A stretch of 64,000 nucleotides of DNA from an uncultured Ignavibacteria bacterium (GCA_913061095.1 CAJXVM010000003.1:124001-188000), one strand, 5' to 3'. Counted from the stretch's first letter, positions 29,294 to 39,313 are shown. Notes: generated by a model not told the origin, from the letters alone. Program-made: numbers and translations.

Positions 29294-32200
29294 CTACTTG
29301 ATGGAATTGGATTTCAATACGACGCCGTGCCCGCTCTGTCCGTCAACGATGATCTCAATGTCATCCGCCGCCACGACATGACGCAGATGATCGGTTTCCT
29401 CGATGGCTTCCAGTGCGTTGAGCCACTCCCAGTCGATGCTGTGCGCTTCGTTGTAATGCCGCAGAGTGAAATACGTGATGCGGAACGAGGTCAGATTCTG
29501 AAAGAAGTGCGATCCCTGCGAAGGATCGATGATCATGTTGGGGAGACTCGTCTCCACAATCGCCGTCGCGCCGGAGATGTCGGAGAATACCACGGGAATA
29601 CCGAGCGAAGGATCGGATGAGCCCCAGCGCCCCGGACCGATCAGAAGATACGGCCGCTTCGCCGACAGGAGTTCGTTGTTGATCTTGTTGATCTCGCGCA
29701 CCATCGCACGCGTCTGCATGGCGTCGAAGCTGTCGGGCTTGACGAACACCACGTCCCGAATGTGCTTTATGCCGTTGCCCAGCGTCTGCTCACTCTGAAA
29801 CAGAATTTTTTCCTCGTCGATATCGTCGAAATTGACGTTGAGATGTCCCTCCTGCTTCACCATCGGACGCAGCTGCAGGAAACTGAACTCCGCGGGTTTC
29901 GCGTTGTCAGGACCGAGCTTCACGGCGAACTCGATTTCCACCGGACAGTTCACTGCCGTCTCACACATGTTCACGAGCAGTGTAATGACCTGGTTCAGCG
30001 GAATAACTTCGGATTTCAGGATCGGTGCGAATGTGAGAATGCGCGGTCCGCTGCGGCTGACGCCTTCGTAGAGGCGGTCGTCCTGTCCGAAATATGTCGA
30101 CGCCGTGTACTTGAGCGTCCCGTGCTCCTCGGCGGCGGCGAGATCGAGATGCACAAGATTCTGGTCTTCCCGCGGGTATTTCCGGATGATGTCGGACTCC
30201 AGGTCGAGCGTGTAAAACTTGAGCTGCGAGTTGTGAAACAGGTCGCGCGTGGTGCCGAACTGCGGATACACCGAAGGATAGGCCGGCGAGTACTGCAGAC
30301 TCGTACCACCGTCAACAATGGTCTTGCCGAGTCCCAGCGCGAGATTCACCACACCGTCCTTCTGCGTCGCTTTCCCGAAAGGATAGTAATTGAACGACCG
30401 CGCTACTCCCGAGATTTGCGGATAGAAATACCGATCATGCTTCTCCCCCACCATTTCCTGGATGATCACGGCCATGCGCTCTTCCTCGATGCGGTTGGCC
30501 GTGGCCTCGATATAATTCTTCGCCCGCCGGAAATACGTTGACGCGAACACGTACTTGATTGCCTGTGTGAGATTGTGAAAGCGAACAGACGGGTCGGGAC
30601 TGCTGTTCGGGATCATGATCGTCGCGTAAATCCCGGCGAACGGCTGGTACATGGCGTCTTCGAGCAGCGACGAAGAACGCACGGCAAGCGGGAAACGTGC
30701 CTTGTCGAGAATGGCGCGTATGTCGCCAAGCACCGTGGGAGGCAGATCGGCGTGGAGAAAGGCGCGCAGGATCTCCTGGTCGGAAATATTCTGTACGGCC
30801 AGCGGCAGAAGATCATTCTGTTCGATGAACTGCGCGAAGACATCCGTGCCAAGCACGATGGTCCGCGGGATGGAGATGCGCACGCCCGGGAAATAATCCG
30901 GCGCGAGATACTTGCGCAGCAGGTTGTCGGTGAAGGCCAGACCGCGCCCCTTGCCGCCGAGTGATCCCGCCCCGATACGCAGAAACGTATCCTCCGGATC
31001 GTACTCACTGCGTGCGAAATCAGAGATCACCCCTTTCTGGTCCTGGATCAGGTGATCACTGATCGCCTTGAGCAGGTAAGTGCGCAGATCATCCATCGAA
31101 TCAAACTGACTGACTTTCACCGGCTTGAGCTTGTTCGAGAGTTCGAATCGTGTGCGCGCCTTGAGCCAGTTGCTGAAGTGGTCACGCGCCGCGTGAAATT
31201 CCAGTGACGCATCCGGAATGTAGCGCAGTTTCTCACGCAGTTCACGCAGATTCCGCGCGCGTGTCACCTCCGCCCCGTCGGGCATGCGGAAGATGAAATC
31301 TCCGAACCCGAAATTGTCTTTCATGAAATCACCGAGGGACTGCAGCAGCATCCGCGAGTTCTTGTCGGCAAATGTCATTCCCTCCTGCTCGATCTGCAGG
31401 CGGAGGTCGGTGTCTGAAGACTGAATGAGAATCGGCAGTTCGGGATACTCCTCCCGCACCGTGCGCGAGAATTTGAGCCCGGCCAGGTCGTCACGCTCTC
31501 CCTCACAGGGGAAGGCCATGTCGGCGATGATACCGAGCAGGGTGCTGCCGTATTTGCGGTACAGCGTCATCGCCTCTTCGTAACTGCTGGCAAGGAATAT
31601 CTTCGGCCGTGCGCGCTGCCGCAGCAGCTTGTCCGCAAAATTCTTTCCTTCCTCAATGAGCGCCTGCACCTGCTTGATCAGTTCGGCATAAATCATCGGC
31701 AGATAGGAGGAATAGAACCAGGGGGAATCTTCCACAAGCAGAATCGTTCGCACCCCGAACTCGAGGCAGTCCACCGGCGCGTTGCGGATATCCTCAAGCA
31801 ACTTGATGATGGCGAGAAACAGCTTGCGGTCGCCCGACCACACGAATACGTTGTCGAACTGCGAGACATCGGCCGTTTTCATGTACAGGTCGAATTCCGC
31901 TGACTGGAATGACAGCAGTACGACGGGCAGTTCGGGATGCTGCCGCTTGAGATTGCCGCAGAAGGAGGCGAGATCCATGTCGCCGAGGCGAAGCATGGAA
32001 ATGATCAGGTCGAATTCCTGCGACTCCAGCAGGCGCAGCGCCGCCTCGCCCGAATTCACGCGCGTGATATGCGGCGCATAATGGAGATTCAGCTCCGAGT
32101 ACTCATTGAAAATCGCTTCCGTCAACTGGCCGTCTTCCACCAGCGTGTAATAGTCGTACAGACTGGACACCAGCAGGATGTTATTGATGCGGAAGTTCAT

Positions 32201-32305
32201 CAGGTCCTTGAAATCGAGCTGATGCGTCTTCGGCACCTCGCCGCCGACACCCGATTTTTCAATCAGGTCGGTGACTTCGTCGATCTGTGCGCGTCGGGGA
32301 AGCAT
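29294..32305 (-). CDS. receiver-receiver-ATP-grasp giant protein, copy 2
   Basis: A 1003-aa paralogue of the gene at 24520, colinear throughout. The first receiver is again degenerate (LLVSS at 44-48; Met104 in FDLIISM) and the second intact (VEDS 191-194; Asp262 in IIAD). The ATP-grasp motifs are GGKGRGL (about 450), AVRSSSLLED, PFAGIYAT, VIIQEM and LQLRP, followed by LIGPGRWGSSDPSLGIP and DPSQGSHFFQNL. No phospho-His swivel or PEP barrel follows. The gene starts only 12 bases after the stop of the third glutamate dehydrogenase gene, with AGGAAA before its ATG, so the two are almost certainly co-transcribed. This ties the protein to GDH by operon as well as by neighbourhood. Biochemical role unknown. 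Confidence 0.85.
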   Translation of the reverse strand: MLPRRAQIDEVTDLIEKSGVGGEVPKTHQLDFKDLMNFRINNILLVSSLYDYYTLVEDGQLTEAIFNEYSELNLHYAPHITRVNSGEAALRLLESQEFDLIISMLRLGDMDLASFCGNLKRQHPELPVVLLSFQSAEFDLYMKTADVSQFDNVFVWSGDRKLFLAIIKLLEDIRNAPVDCLEFGVRTILLVEDSPWFYSSYLPMIYAELIKQVQALIEEGKNFADKLLRQRARPKIFLASSYEEAMTLYRKYGSTLLGIIADMAFPCEGERDDLAGLKFSRTVREEYPELPILIQSSDTDLRLQIEQEGMTFADKNSRMLLQSLGDFMKDNFGFGDFIFRMPDGAEVTRARNLRELREKLRYIPDASLEFHAARDHFSNWLKARTRFELSNKLKPVKVSQFDSMDDLRTYLLKAISDHLIQDQKGVISDFARSEYDPEDTFLRIGAGSLGGKGRGLAFTDNLLRKYLAPDYFPGVRISIPRTIVLGTDVFAQFIEQNDLLPLAVQNISDQEILRAFLHADLPPTVLGDIRAILDKARFPLAVRSSSLLEDAMYQPFAGIYATIMIPNSSPDPSVRFHNLTQAIKYVFASTYFRRAKNYIEATANRIEEERMAVIIQEMVGEKHDRYFYPQISGVARSFNYYPFGKATQKDGVVNLALGLGKTIVDGGTSLQYSPAYPSVYPQFGTTRDLFHNSQLKFYTLDLESDIIRKYPREDQNLVHLDLAAAEEHGTLKYTASTYFGQDDRLYEGVSRSGPRILTFAPILKSEVIPLNQVITLLVNMCETAVNCPVEIEFAVKLGPDNAKPAEFSFLQLRPMVKQEGHLNVNFDDIDEEKILFQSEQTLGNGIKHIRDVVFVKPDSFDAMQTRAMVREINKINNELLSAKRPYLLIGPGRWGSSDPSLGIPVVFSDISGATAIVETSLPNMIIDPSQGSHFFQNLTSFRITYFTLRHYNEAHSIDWEWLNALEAIEETDHLRHVVAADDIEIIVDGQSGHGVVLKSNSIK

Positions 32306-32317
32306 GGATTTCCTGGA

Positions 32318-33604
32318 TTACACCCAGCCGCGAAGCTTGCAGGCCTCGGCCACGCGGGCAATGGCGATCATGTATGCTGCATCGCGCATGGGGATGTTGC
32401 GACGCCGCGCCATCTGCGACACGGCGTAATAGGCTTCGGTCATCTTCGTATCGAGTTTGCTGATAACCTCGTCACGTGTCCAGTAATAGTTCATGTTGCT
32501 CTGCACCTGCTCGAAGTAGCTGCAGGTCACGCCGCCGGAATTCGCGAGAAAATCGGGGATGAGCCAGATGCCGCGCTCTTTAATCACCGCGTCGGCAGGC
32601 GGCGTGGTCGGACCATTCGCCCCCTCCGCGATGATCTTCACACTGTCTTTGATTTGCTTGACCGTGTCGCGATTGATCTGGTTCTCCAGCGCGGCGGGGA
32701 TGAGCACTTCCACATCCTGCTCGATCCACGAATCCCCGGGCAGCACTTCATAGCCGGCGTCGGCGGCCTTCGCACGGCTGATTTCCCCGTACGAGTTTGT
32801 GATCGTGCGCAGCTCCTTGAGCTGCACACCGTCTTTCTTGCGGAAGCAGAACGCGGCCTGCTCCTTCTGATCCCAGCTCGAAACGCAGGTTACCGTGCCC
32901 CCGTATGAGGTCAGCAGGTCAATTACATGCTGTGCAACATGGCCGAAGCCCTGCACCGATGCCGTAGTATCCTCGATGCGCAGACCCAGTTCACCGAGCG
33001 CTTCTCGCACGGCAAAGACGACGCCGTAGCCGGTGGACTCGGTCCGACCGAGCGAACCGCCGAGCCCGATGGGCTTGCCCGTGATGGCTCCGGGAGCACG
33101 ATGGCCGACGAGATGCTCATATTCATCGAGCATCCACAGCATATGCTGCGACGAGGTCATCACGTCGGGTGCGGGCACGTCGCTTTCCGGACCGAGAATC
33201 TCGATGATCCGTCGCACCCAGCCGCGGCAGAGCGCCTCCTGCTCACGCATCGAAAGATTATGCGGATCGCAGATCACACCGCCCTTGCCGCCGCCGAGCG
33301 GCAGGTCCACAAGCGCGGTTTTCCACGTCATCCACATCGCCAGCGCACGAACCGTGTCGACGGTTTCCTGCGGGTGAAAGCGAACGCCGCCCTTGGCGGG
33401 ACCCCGCGCGGTGTTGTGCTGGATGCGGAATCCGCGAAAGACCTTGTAGCTTCCGTCATCCATGCGGATGGGAATGTTGAAATGCAATTCCCGATCGGGG
33501 ACGCGCAGGAGTGTCCGTGTTGCCTCGTCGAGCGTGAGCTGCTCGGCGATGCCGTCAAACTGCTGCTGTGCCATCCGGAAGGGATTGAAGGATTCTCCAC
33601 TCAT
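32318..33604 (-). CDS. Glu/Leu/Phe/Val dehydrogenase family protein (glutamate dehydrogenase-like)
   Basis: A 428-aa amino-acid dehydrogenase of the GDH family but of the shorter, archaeal/Bacillus RocG-like branch, not colinear with the two GdhA. Motifs: ARGPAKGGVRFHP, DLPLGGGKGGVICDP with the catalytic Lys, DVPAPDVMTSSQHMLWM, GLGGSLGRTESTGYG, the Rossmann motif QGFGHVAQH and AEGANGPTTP. The QGFGHVA motif (His for the usual Asn) is a variant and the coenzyme cannot be assigned safely. ATG 33604 is chosen because GGAGAC lies seven bases before it; the frame runs open to 33865 but the extension is unlike the family. Downstream, 12 bases away, is ATP-grasp copy 2; upstream, divergent, is ATP-grasp copy 3. 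Confidence 0.93.
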   Translation of the reverse strand: MSGESFNPFRMAQQQFDGIAEQLTLDEATRTLLRVPDRELHFNIPIRMDDGSYKVFRGFRIQHNTARGPAKGGVRFHPQETVDTVRALAMWMTWKTALVDLPLGGGKGGVICDPHNLSMREQEALCRGWVRRIIEILGPESDVPAPDVMTSSQHMLWMLDEYEHLVGHRAPGAITGKPIGLGGSLGRTESTGYGVVFAVREALGELGLRIEDTTASVQGFGHVAQHVIDLLTSYGGTVTCVSSWDQKEQAAFCFRKKDGVQLKELRTITNSYGEISRAKAADAGYEVLPGDSWIEQDVEVLIPAALENQINRDTVKQIKDSVKIIAEGANGPTTPPADAVIKERGIWLIPDFLANSGGVTCSYFEQVQSNMNYYWTRDEVISKLDTKMTEAYYAVSQMARRRNIPMRDAAYMIAIARVAEACKLRGWV

Positions 33605-33854
33605 GCCTGTCTCCATGCCGTATTCTGAAGTGCGTGTGTGCAGGATCTGTCGGCCCGTCACCGGTGCAGCTACCCTGCCGGTACGCGGCCGTCGCGTGGG
33701 AACGGACGTTCGACGCTGTCGTTGCAAGGTATGACTTTTCGGAACAAGTCTCAATTCCGCACCGTTTTCTCCGTTAATTTCCGCAGCATCTTTCGCCTCG
33801 CGCGTGCAATGATTATTTTCCAACCACGAAAACGATACCAGATGCAGGCGTTGT
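33605..33854. promoter_or_regulatory. divergent promoter region
   Basis: A 250-base gap between the third glutamate dehydrogenase (-) and the third ATP-grasp gene (+). It must hold promoters for both. I see an A/T-richer patch at 33770-33840 but no convincing promoter or operator motif. Confidence 0.35.
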
Positions 33855-36800
33855 ATGGACCGCAAGGAAAAATCGCTCGGTGATCTGCTCTACGCGCTGG
33901 GAGAACGCGCGAAGGAGCTGAACTGTCTCTATCACGTCGAGGAGGTGCTCGCGCAGCATGACCGCAGCTTCGACGAAGTGTTCGAAGGCGTGCTCGAGGC
34001 CATCCCTCCCGGCTGGCAGTTTCCCGACATCTGCCGTGCGCGGATCCGCTACGGCGGCAAATCCTACACCTCCCCCGAATTCGTGGAATCTCCCTGGCGC
34101 CTCTCCGCCGACATCGTCATCCAGGACCGGGTGGAAGGAACGATCGAGATATTCTATACGCGGGAAGTCGGTCCGGCCGACGAGGGACCGTTCCTCAAAG
34201 AGGAGCGCAAACTGATCAACACGATTTCCGAGCGTCTCGGGCACCACATTCTTCACCACCGTCTGCACAACGTTTTCTCCGAGTGGCAGTCTCTCAAGCA
34301 GCAGCTCGCCGAGAAGAAGCGCGAGGAGTGGAAGGTCATCCTGCAGATGCTCCGGCGCACCGATCAGAATCTCTACACGCGCATTTCACGGAAAATGCTC
34401 AACCGTCTCTGCTGGGCGGGCATCAAGACCGCCTGCGATCTCATGCAGCGCTTCAGCGCGCGCAACGAAAACGATCCGGACGTGTTCGGCGAAAGCAACC
34501 GTCCCCGGCAGCGCGAGCAGCTGCACAATTTCATCGCGCAGAGCGACGAGATCTTCCAGATCGCCGCGGAGCACCTGAGCGAAGAGGAGATCCTCTATCT
34601 CATCCAGAAGTGGATCAAAGACGACAAGGCGTCCTTCCTCGTCAACTCGGTGGAGAACCTCGATACATCGCTCGCCGAGATCGTCGACGCCATCAGCCGT
34701 TACTATCACATCTTCCCCGAGGGCATCGAACTTTCGCCGTCCACCGAAAAGGGGCTGCGCGTTTCACTGATCCGGCGCTTCTTCACCGAGCAGCTGCCGT
34801 ACATCAACATCGCCAAGGATTATCTCGGCGTGCATGATTTCTTCGACCTCACCAAGCGCATCATTTTCCACCAGAAAAGCCATGGGAAGCTCGGCGGCAA
34901 GAGCTCGGGGCTGTTCCTCGCCTGGCATATCATCCGTCAGGAGCAGGAGCGATCAGGACGCTTTCAGAACGTGCGCATCCCGAAGACATGGTACATTACC
35001 TCCGACGGGATTCTCAACTTCATCCACTACAACAACCTCGAGGAGGTATTCAACCAGAAATACCTCGACATCGAGCAGGTGCGGGAAGAATACCCGTCCA
35101 TTATCCAGGTATTCAAGAATTCGTATTTCTCGCCCGAATTCATCAAGGGTCTCGCGGTGGCACTGGACGACTTCGGAGACCACCCGCTGATCGTGCGCAG
35201 CTCGTCGCTGCTCGAAGACAGCATGAACGCCGCGTTTTCGGGAAAATACAAAAGCCTATTCCTCGCCAACGCCGGCACGAAGGCGCAGCGCATCGCTGCG
35301 CTGCTCGACGCCATCGCGGAGGTATACGCGTCCACCTTCGGTCCCGATCCGATCGAGTACCGCGCCGAACGCGGACTGCTGGATTTCCACGAGGAGATGG
35401 GAATCATGATTCAGGAAGTCGTCGGCGTCCGCGTGGGCAAGTACCTGATGCCGACCTGGTCGGGCGTGGCATTCAGCAACAACGAGTTCCGATGGTCGCC
35501 GCGCATCCGGCGGGAGGACGGACTGATCCGCCTCGTACCGGGTCTCGGCACGCGCGCGGTCGATCGCATCGGCGACGACTATCCCGTGCTGCTGGCGCCC
35601 GGTCAGCCGTCGCTGCGCGTCAACATCACTCCTGACGAGATCGTGCGTTACTCGCCGAAGCGCATCGACGTGATCAATCTCGAGAAGGAGACCTTCGAAA
35701 CCGTCGACGTGCTCGACCTGCTGCGAGACGTGGGAAACGAGTATCCGGGCATCAACAGCGTGGTATCGCAGTACGACGGCGACACCATCCGTCAGCCCTT
35801 CGGATTCGACCTGGATTTCGACAACGACCTGTACGCCGTGACCTTCAACGGACTGATTTCCAATACGGATTTCGTGCGGGAAATCCACGAAATGCTGACG
35901 CTGTTCAAGGAGAATCTCGAGACGCCGGTGGACGTGGAGTTCGCCTCCGACGGGAAGCATCTGTACCTCCTGCAATGCCGTCCGCAGAGCTTCTCGCAGG
36001 AAAACATCCCATCGCCCATCCCGCAGGACATCCCGCGGGACCGGAAGGTTTTCACGGCGAACCGGTACATCTCCAACGGACGTCTGCCGGATATCACGCA
36101 TATCGTGTACGTCGATCCCCGGCGTTATTCCGAGTTGTTTGAGCGCAACGATCTCGTGACCGTGGGACGCATCATCGGCAAGCTCAACAAGCTGCTGCCC
36201 AAGCGGCAGTTCATCCTCATCGGTCCCGGCCGGTGGGGCAGCCGCGGCGACATCAAGCTCGGCGTCAGTGTCACTTACTCCGACATCAACAACACGGCGC
36301 TGCTCATGGAGATGGCACGCGAACAGGGCGGCTACCTGCCGGACCTTTCATTCGGCACGCATTTCTTCCAGGATCTCGTGGAGGCATCGATCCGCTATCT
36401 CCCGATCTATCCCGACGACGATGACGTGCTGTTCAATGAGTCCTTTCTGACGCGGAAAAAGAACATCCTGGCCGACCTGCTCCCGGACTACGCGAACTTT
36501 GCTGACACGGTGCACGTGGTGGATGTGCCGAGGAGCACCGACGGCAAGGTGCTGCGCGTACTGATGAATGCCGATCTGGAACAGGCCGTCGGCTACCTCG
36601 ATGATCCTTCCACCGCGCCGCCCGAAGTCAGGGAAGCGCCCGCGCCGACACAGCGCATGAACGACGACCACTGGGAGTGGCGGATGCGCATGGCCGAGCG
36701 CATCGCCTCGGACCTCGATCCGAAGCTCTACGGCGTCAAGGCGTTGTACCTGTTCGGCAGCACGAAAAACGGCACCGCGGGTCCGGCGAGTGACATCGAT

Positions 36801-37019
36801 CTGCTCGTGCACATCGACTGCACCCCTGAGCAGAAATCCTGCCTCGAAAGCTGGTTCCGGGGATGGGGCATGAGTCTCGCCGAAGTCAACTTCCTGCGCA
36901 CCGGCTACAAGGTTGACAATCTCATCGACGTCCATTACGTCACCGACGAAGACATCGCCGAACGCAGTAGTTACGCCGCCAAGATTGACGCCGTCACCGA
37001 CGCCGCGCGGCCTCTATAA
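33855..37019 (+). CDS. GAF-ATP-grasp (PEP synthase N-domain)-nucleotidyltransferase fusion
   Basis: A 1054-aa soluble protein, the third member of the ATP-grasp group. Residues about 15-145 look like a GAF sensory domain (LSADIVIQDRVEGTIEIFYT, then ERKLINTISERLGHHIL). Residues 150-330 are helical. The ATP-grasp part has LGGKSSGL (346-353), LIVRSSSLLEDSMNAAFSGK (445-464), MIQEVVG and LLQCRP (705-710). ILIGPGRWGS (787-796) and FGTHFFQDL (833-841) show the same end module as the other two. A nucleotidyltransferase domain follows: LFGSTKNGTAGPASDIDLLV, with Gly-Ser 968-969 and Asp980/Asp982 of the GS...DxD motif. It therefore joins a sensor, an ATP-binding core and a nucleotidyl transfer domain. 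It is divergent from a GDH gene. Function unknown. Confidence 0.82.
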   Translation: MDRKEKSLGDLLYALGERAKELNCLYHVEEVLAQHDRSFDEVFEGVLEAIPPGWQFPDICRARIRYGGKSYTSPEFVESPWRLSADIVIQDRVEGTIEIFYTREVGPADEGPFLKEERKLINTISERLGHHILHHRLHNVFSEWQSLKQQLAEKKREEWKVILQMLRRTDQNLYTRISRKMLNRLCWAGIKTACDLMQRFSARNENDPDVFGESNRPRQREQLHNFIAQSDEIFQIAAEHLSEEEILYLIQKWIKDDKASFLVNSVENLDTSLAEIVDAISRYYHIFPEGIELSPSTEKGLRVSLIRRFFTEQLPYINIAKDYLGVHDFFDLTKRIIFHQKSHGKLGGKSSGLFLAWHIIRQEQERSGRFQNVRIPKTWYITSDGILNFIHYNNLEEVFNQKYLDIEQVREEYPSIIQVFKNSYFSPEFIKGLAVALDDFGDHPLIVRSSSLLEDSMNAAFSGKYKSLFLANAGTKAQRIAALLDAIAEVYASTFGPDPIEYRAERGLLDFHEEMGIMIQEVVGVRVGKYLMPTWSGVAFSNNEFRWSPRIRREDGLIRLVPGLGTRAVDRIGDDYPVLLAPGQPSLRVNITPDEIVRYSPKRIDVINLEKETFETVDVLDLLRDVGNEYPGINSVVSQYDGDTIRQPFGFDLDFDNDLYAVTFNGLISNTDFVREIHEMLTLFKENLETPVDVEFASDGKHLYLLQCRPQSFSQENIPSPIPQDIPRDRKVFTANRYISNGRLPDITHIVYVDPRRYSELFERNDLVTVGRIIGKLNKLLPKRQFILIGPGRWGSRGDIKLGVSVTYSDINNTALLMEMAREQGGYLPDLSFGTHFFQDLVEASIRYLPIYPDDDDVLFNESFLTRKKNILADLLPDYANFADTVHVVDVPRSTDGKVLRVLMNADLEQAVGYLDDPSTAPPEVREAPAPTQRMNDDHWEWRMRMAERIASDLDPKLYGVKALYLFGSTKNGTAGPASDIDLLVHIDCTPEQKSCLESWFRGWGMSLAEVNFLRTGYKVDNLIDVHYVTDEDIAERSSYAAKIDAVTDAARPL

Positions 37020-37883
37020 CAACTCCCTGCTCGCCTGGTCCGGACGGGCGGGATCGAAGCGCACGAGCGCCAGCTCCCGCCGGTGATGCGCGGCGGTGTA
37101 GCTCCATGTGCGGCCGATCTGCTGTTTCCAGGATCCCGTGATGGAAGCTGATTCGTGGATGTGTCCGTGAAGGGTGATGAGCGGCTGCAGGCGGTCGATG
37201 AAGCGGCGGATGGCGATGCTGCCCACATGAACGTCGAGGGGAACGTGGTCGATTTGTTTTCCGTCGAGCGCGGCGCGGTCGAACAACGTCTGATACGGCG
37301 GCGAGTGAAAAAGCATGATCGCACGCTCCATGCCGCGCCCCGCCGTGAGGCGTTCGAGATCCTCCTGTATAGTGCCGTAACGGAGTTCGAGCGTATCCAC
37401 CGGCACGGAATGCATGCCGTGTTCCGGGGAGATACAACCGGGATCGACATAGCGCGAGACGTCGTAACGCTCCCAGTCCTTGAGCTGAAACGGCGTCGGC
37501 GGCACGTGCGCGTACCCGAACACCTCATACTCCCGCCAGTCCGCGCGCATATTGTGCATGTATGTCCACAGCCCAGTGTATCGTGCGTCGAACAGCTGCC
37601 GTTCCTCCGCTCGCGGATCGTCGTTGCCGAGAATCAGAAAGACGGGGGGATAATGCTCTCCGAGCTGCTCGCGAAGCAGTGCCAGCCGCGCGGCGAAAAA
37701 GTCCCCGATAAAATCCGCGACCTCGGGATACAGTCCCTTTGCTGAGCGCGCATGCGCAGGCAGCAGGTCACCGCCGAGGAAAACGGCAGCCGGCCGCTCG
37801 GCCGCGATGCGATCGAAGAGCGCGTCGTAGCGATGCCGGTGGCCGTGGAGATCCGATGCGAAGAAACAGAGCATCGCCGCCAT
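37014..37883 (-). CDS. calcineurin-like metallophosphoesterase
   Basis: A 289-aa cytosolic phosphoesterase. The dimetal motifs are complete: SDLHGH, GGDLLP, GNDD, FHSPPY and GHIHES. Substrate unknown. Its last codons overlap the convergent ATP-grasp gene by six bases, so there is no room for a terminator between them. The outer-membrane protein gene ends directly upstream, without a gap in transcription direction, so both are probably on one transcript. ATG 37874 is a possible alternative start. Confidence 0.88.
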   Translation of the reverse strand: MAAMLCFFASDLHGHRHRYDALFDRIAAERPAAVFLGGDLLPAHARSAKGLYPEVADFIGDFFAARLALLREQLGEHYPPVFLILGNDDPRAEERQLFDARYTGLWTYMHNMRADWREYEVFGYAHVPPTPFQLKDWERYDVSRYVDPGCISPEHGMHSVPVDTLELRYGTIQEDLERLTAGRGMERAIMLFHSPPYQTLFDRAALDGKQIDHVPLDVHVGSIAIRRFIDRLQPLITLHGHIHESASITGSWKQQIGRTWSYTAAHHRRELALVRFDPARPDQASRELL

Positions 37884-38507
37884 CTACCGCCGCATCTGGA
37901 AATAATATTGCATGGAAAGCGCGGTCCAGGAGTAGCCGTCGTTATCGTCTCCGCGAATGATCAGATCCCATTTATCGGTGCTCGTGTACGCAACGCCGAA
38001 AAGGAGGCGGATGCCGAGCCGACGCCAGGATATTGTCTCCACCCCCGCGGCGGCGGCATAGAGCCAGTGGGCGGAAGCGGGTTCACCGACCGTAACGGGG
38101 CCCTCGCGCAGATCCGGACGCATTGACAGCACCCCTCCGCGGAGTTGGAACACCGGAAAAACGGTGCCGCGCAGCGTCGGGATGCGCAGCTCGAGCATGA
38201 GTCCGCCATGCACGAAGTCGGTGTTGGATTCAAGGGATGCCTGCGTGCTGCGCAGAAGCCCGCCGCCGGCAAATGCCCCGAACGCCGCATTGCGGTGAAA
38301 CACGTAGGTGAATTCGAGATTCCCGAGCGGACGAAAATGATAATCCTGGCTTTCCTTTGTGAGATCACTGCCGAGCACGCCGACGCCGCCTTCAACCCCG
38401 AAACGCCAGGAGTAGAGCCGGGGTGCGAAAGGATAACCGCGCAGCTGTGCGTCCGCCTCCGGCGCGACAAGCAGCACAAGGAGAATGAGGAGCGCGAAAG
38501 ATTTCAT
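37884..38507 (-). CDS. predicted outer-membrane beta-barrel protein
   Basis: A 207-aa protein with a signal peptide (MKSFALLILLVLLVAPEADA). The mature part is glycine- and aromatic-rich with alternating strands (RFGVEGGVGVLGSDL; FHRNAAFGAFAGGGLL) and ends in SMQYYFQMRR, close to the C-terminal aromatic signal of outer-membrane barrels but with extra charged residues. It looks like a small barrel protein of the kind common in this phylum; no specific role. ATG 38507 is chosen for the signal; the frame is open further upstream to 38813 but that part overlaps nth on the other strand. Confidence 0.7.
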   Translation of the reverse strand: MKSFALLILLVLLVAPEADAQLRGYPFAPRLYSWRFGVEGGVGVLGSDLTKESQDYHFRPLGNLEFTYVFHRNAAFGAFAGGGLLRSTQASLESNTDFVHGGLMLELRIPTLRGTVFPVFQLRGGVLSMRPDLREGPVTVGEPASAHWLYAAAAGVETISWRRLGIRLLFGVAYTSTDKWDLIIRGDDNDGYSWTALSMQYYFQMRR

Positions 38508-38613
38508 GAGAATCCCGTACATTGGCGAGAAATCAGGCGTCGCGCCGTCGCGACGAGGGCAGACCTGCGATGACGTGCGTACATATACTTTCGGATTATA
38601 AGAAAAAGCCATC

Positions 38614-39288
38614 ATGACCGCAACGAAGCATACATCCCTCCTCCAGACAGAATCCCCCGCCGAACAGAAGGCGCGCATGCGCAAAATCCTCCGCGCGCTG
38701 CGGAAGGAATTTCCCGTGCCTGCCTGCGCACTGCTGCACGAGGACGCCTTCCAGCTGCTCGTGGCCACGATTCTCTCGGCCCAGTGCACCGACGAACGCG
38801 TAAACATGGTCACGCCAGAGCTCTTCGCCCGCTATCCCACGCCCGAAGCCATGGCTGATGCGGCGCAGGAAGACATTGCGGGAATCATCCGCAGCACGGG
38901 CTTTTTTCAGAACAAGTCGAAAAACATCAAGGCCTGCTGTCGGTCCATCGTCGAGGAGCACGGCGGCGAGGTGCCATCGACGATGGAAGAACTCACGGCG
39001 CTGCCGGGGGTGGGACGCAAGACAGCGAACGTCGTGCTGGGAAACGCCTTTGGCGTGCCGGGCTTTCCTGTGGACACGCACGTGAAGCGCATCACCAACC
39101 TGCTGGAGTTCACCGCGTCCGATAATCCGGAAGTGATCGAGCGGGAACTCACCGCCATCATTCCGAAAAAAGACTGGACCGACGCCAGCCATCTTTTCAT
39201 CCTCCACGGACGCAAGACCTGCATTGCCCGGCGTCCCCGCTGCGGCGAATGCGTCATCGCGAAATGGTGCCCCTCGGAGCGACAGTAG
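38614..39288 (+). CDS. nth: endonuclease III (DNA glycosylase/AP lyase)
   Basis: A 224-aa base-excision repair enzyme that removes oxidised pyrimidines and cleaves the abasic site. The helix-hairpin-helix LPGVGRKTANVVLG contains the catalytic Lys and VDTHVKRI the catalytic Asp. The four-Cys cluster C-X6-C-X2-C-X5-C (CIARRPRCGECVIAKWC) binds a 4Fe-4S centre. The length is normal. It is a single gene on the + strand, divergent from the outer-membrane protein gene. Confidence 0.96.
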   Translation: MTATKHTSLLQTESPAEQKARMRKILRALRKEFPVPACALLHEDAFQLLVATILSAQCTDERVNMVTPELFARYPTPEAMADAAQEDIAGIIRSTGFFQNKSKNIKACCRSIVEEHGGEVPSTMEELTALPGVGRKTANVVLGNAFGVPGFPVDTHVKRITNLLEFTASDNPEVIERELTAIIPKKDWTDASHLFILHGRKTCIARRPRCGECVIAKWCPSERQ

Positions 39289-39313
39289 GCAGTACGCAGG
39301 AGGTTTAACAAAC

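Noticed and set aside
33605-33865. N-terminal extension of the third glutamate dehydrogenase
   Set aside because: The extra residues are unlike GDH, and the ATG at 33604 has a good ribosome site (GGAGAC).
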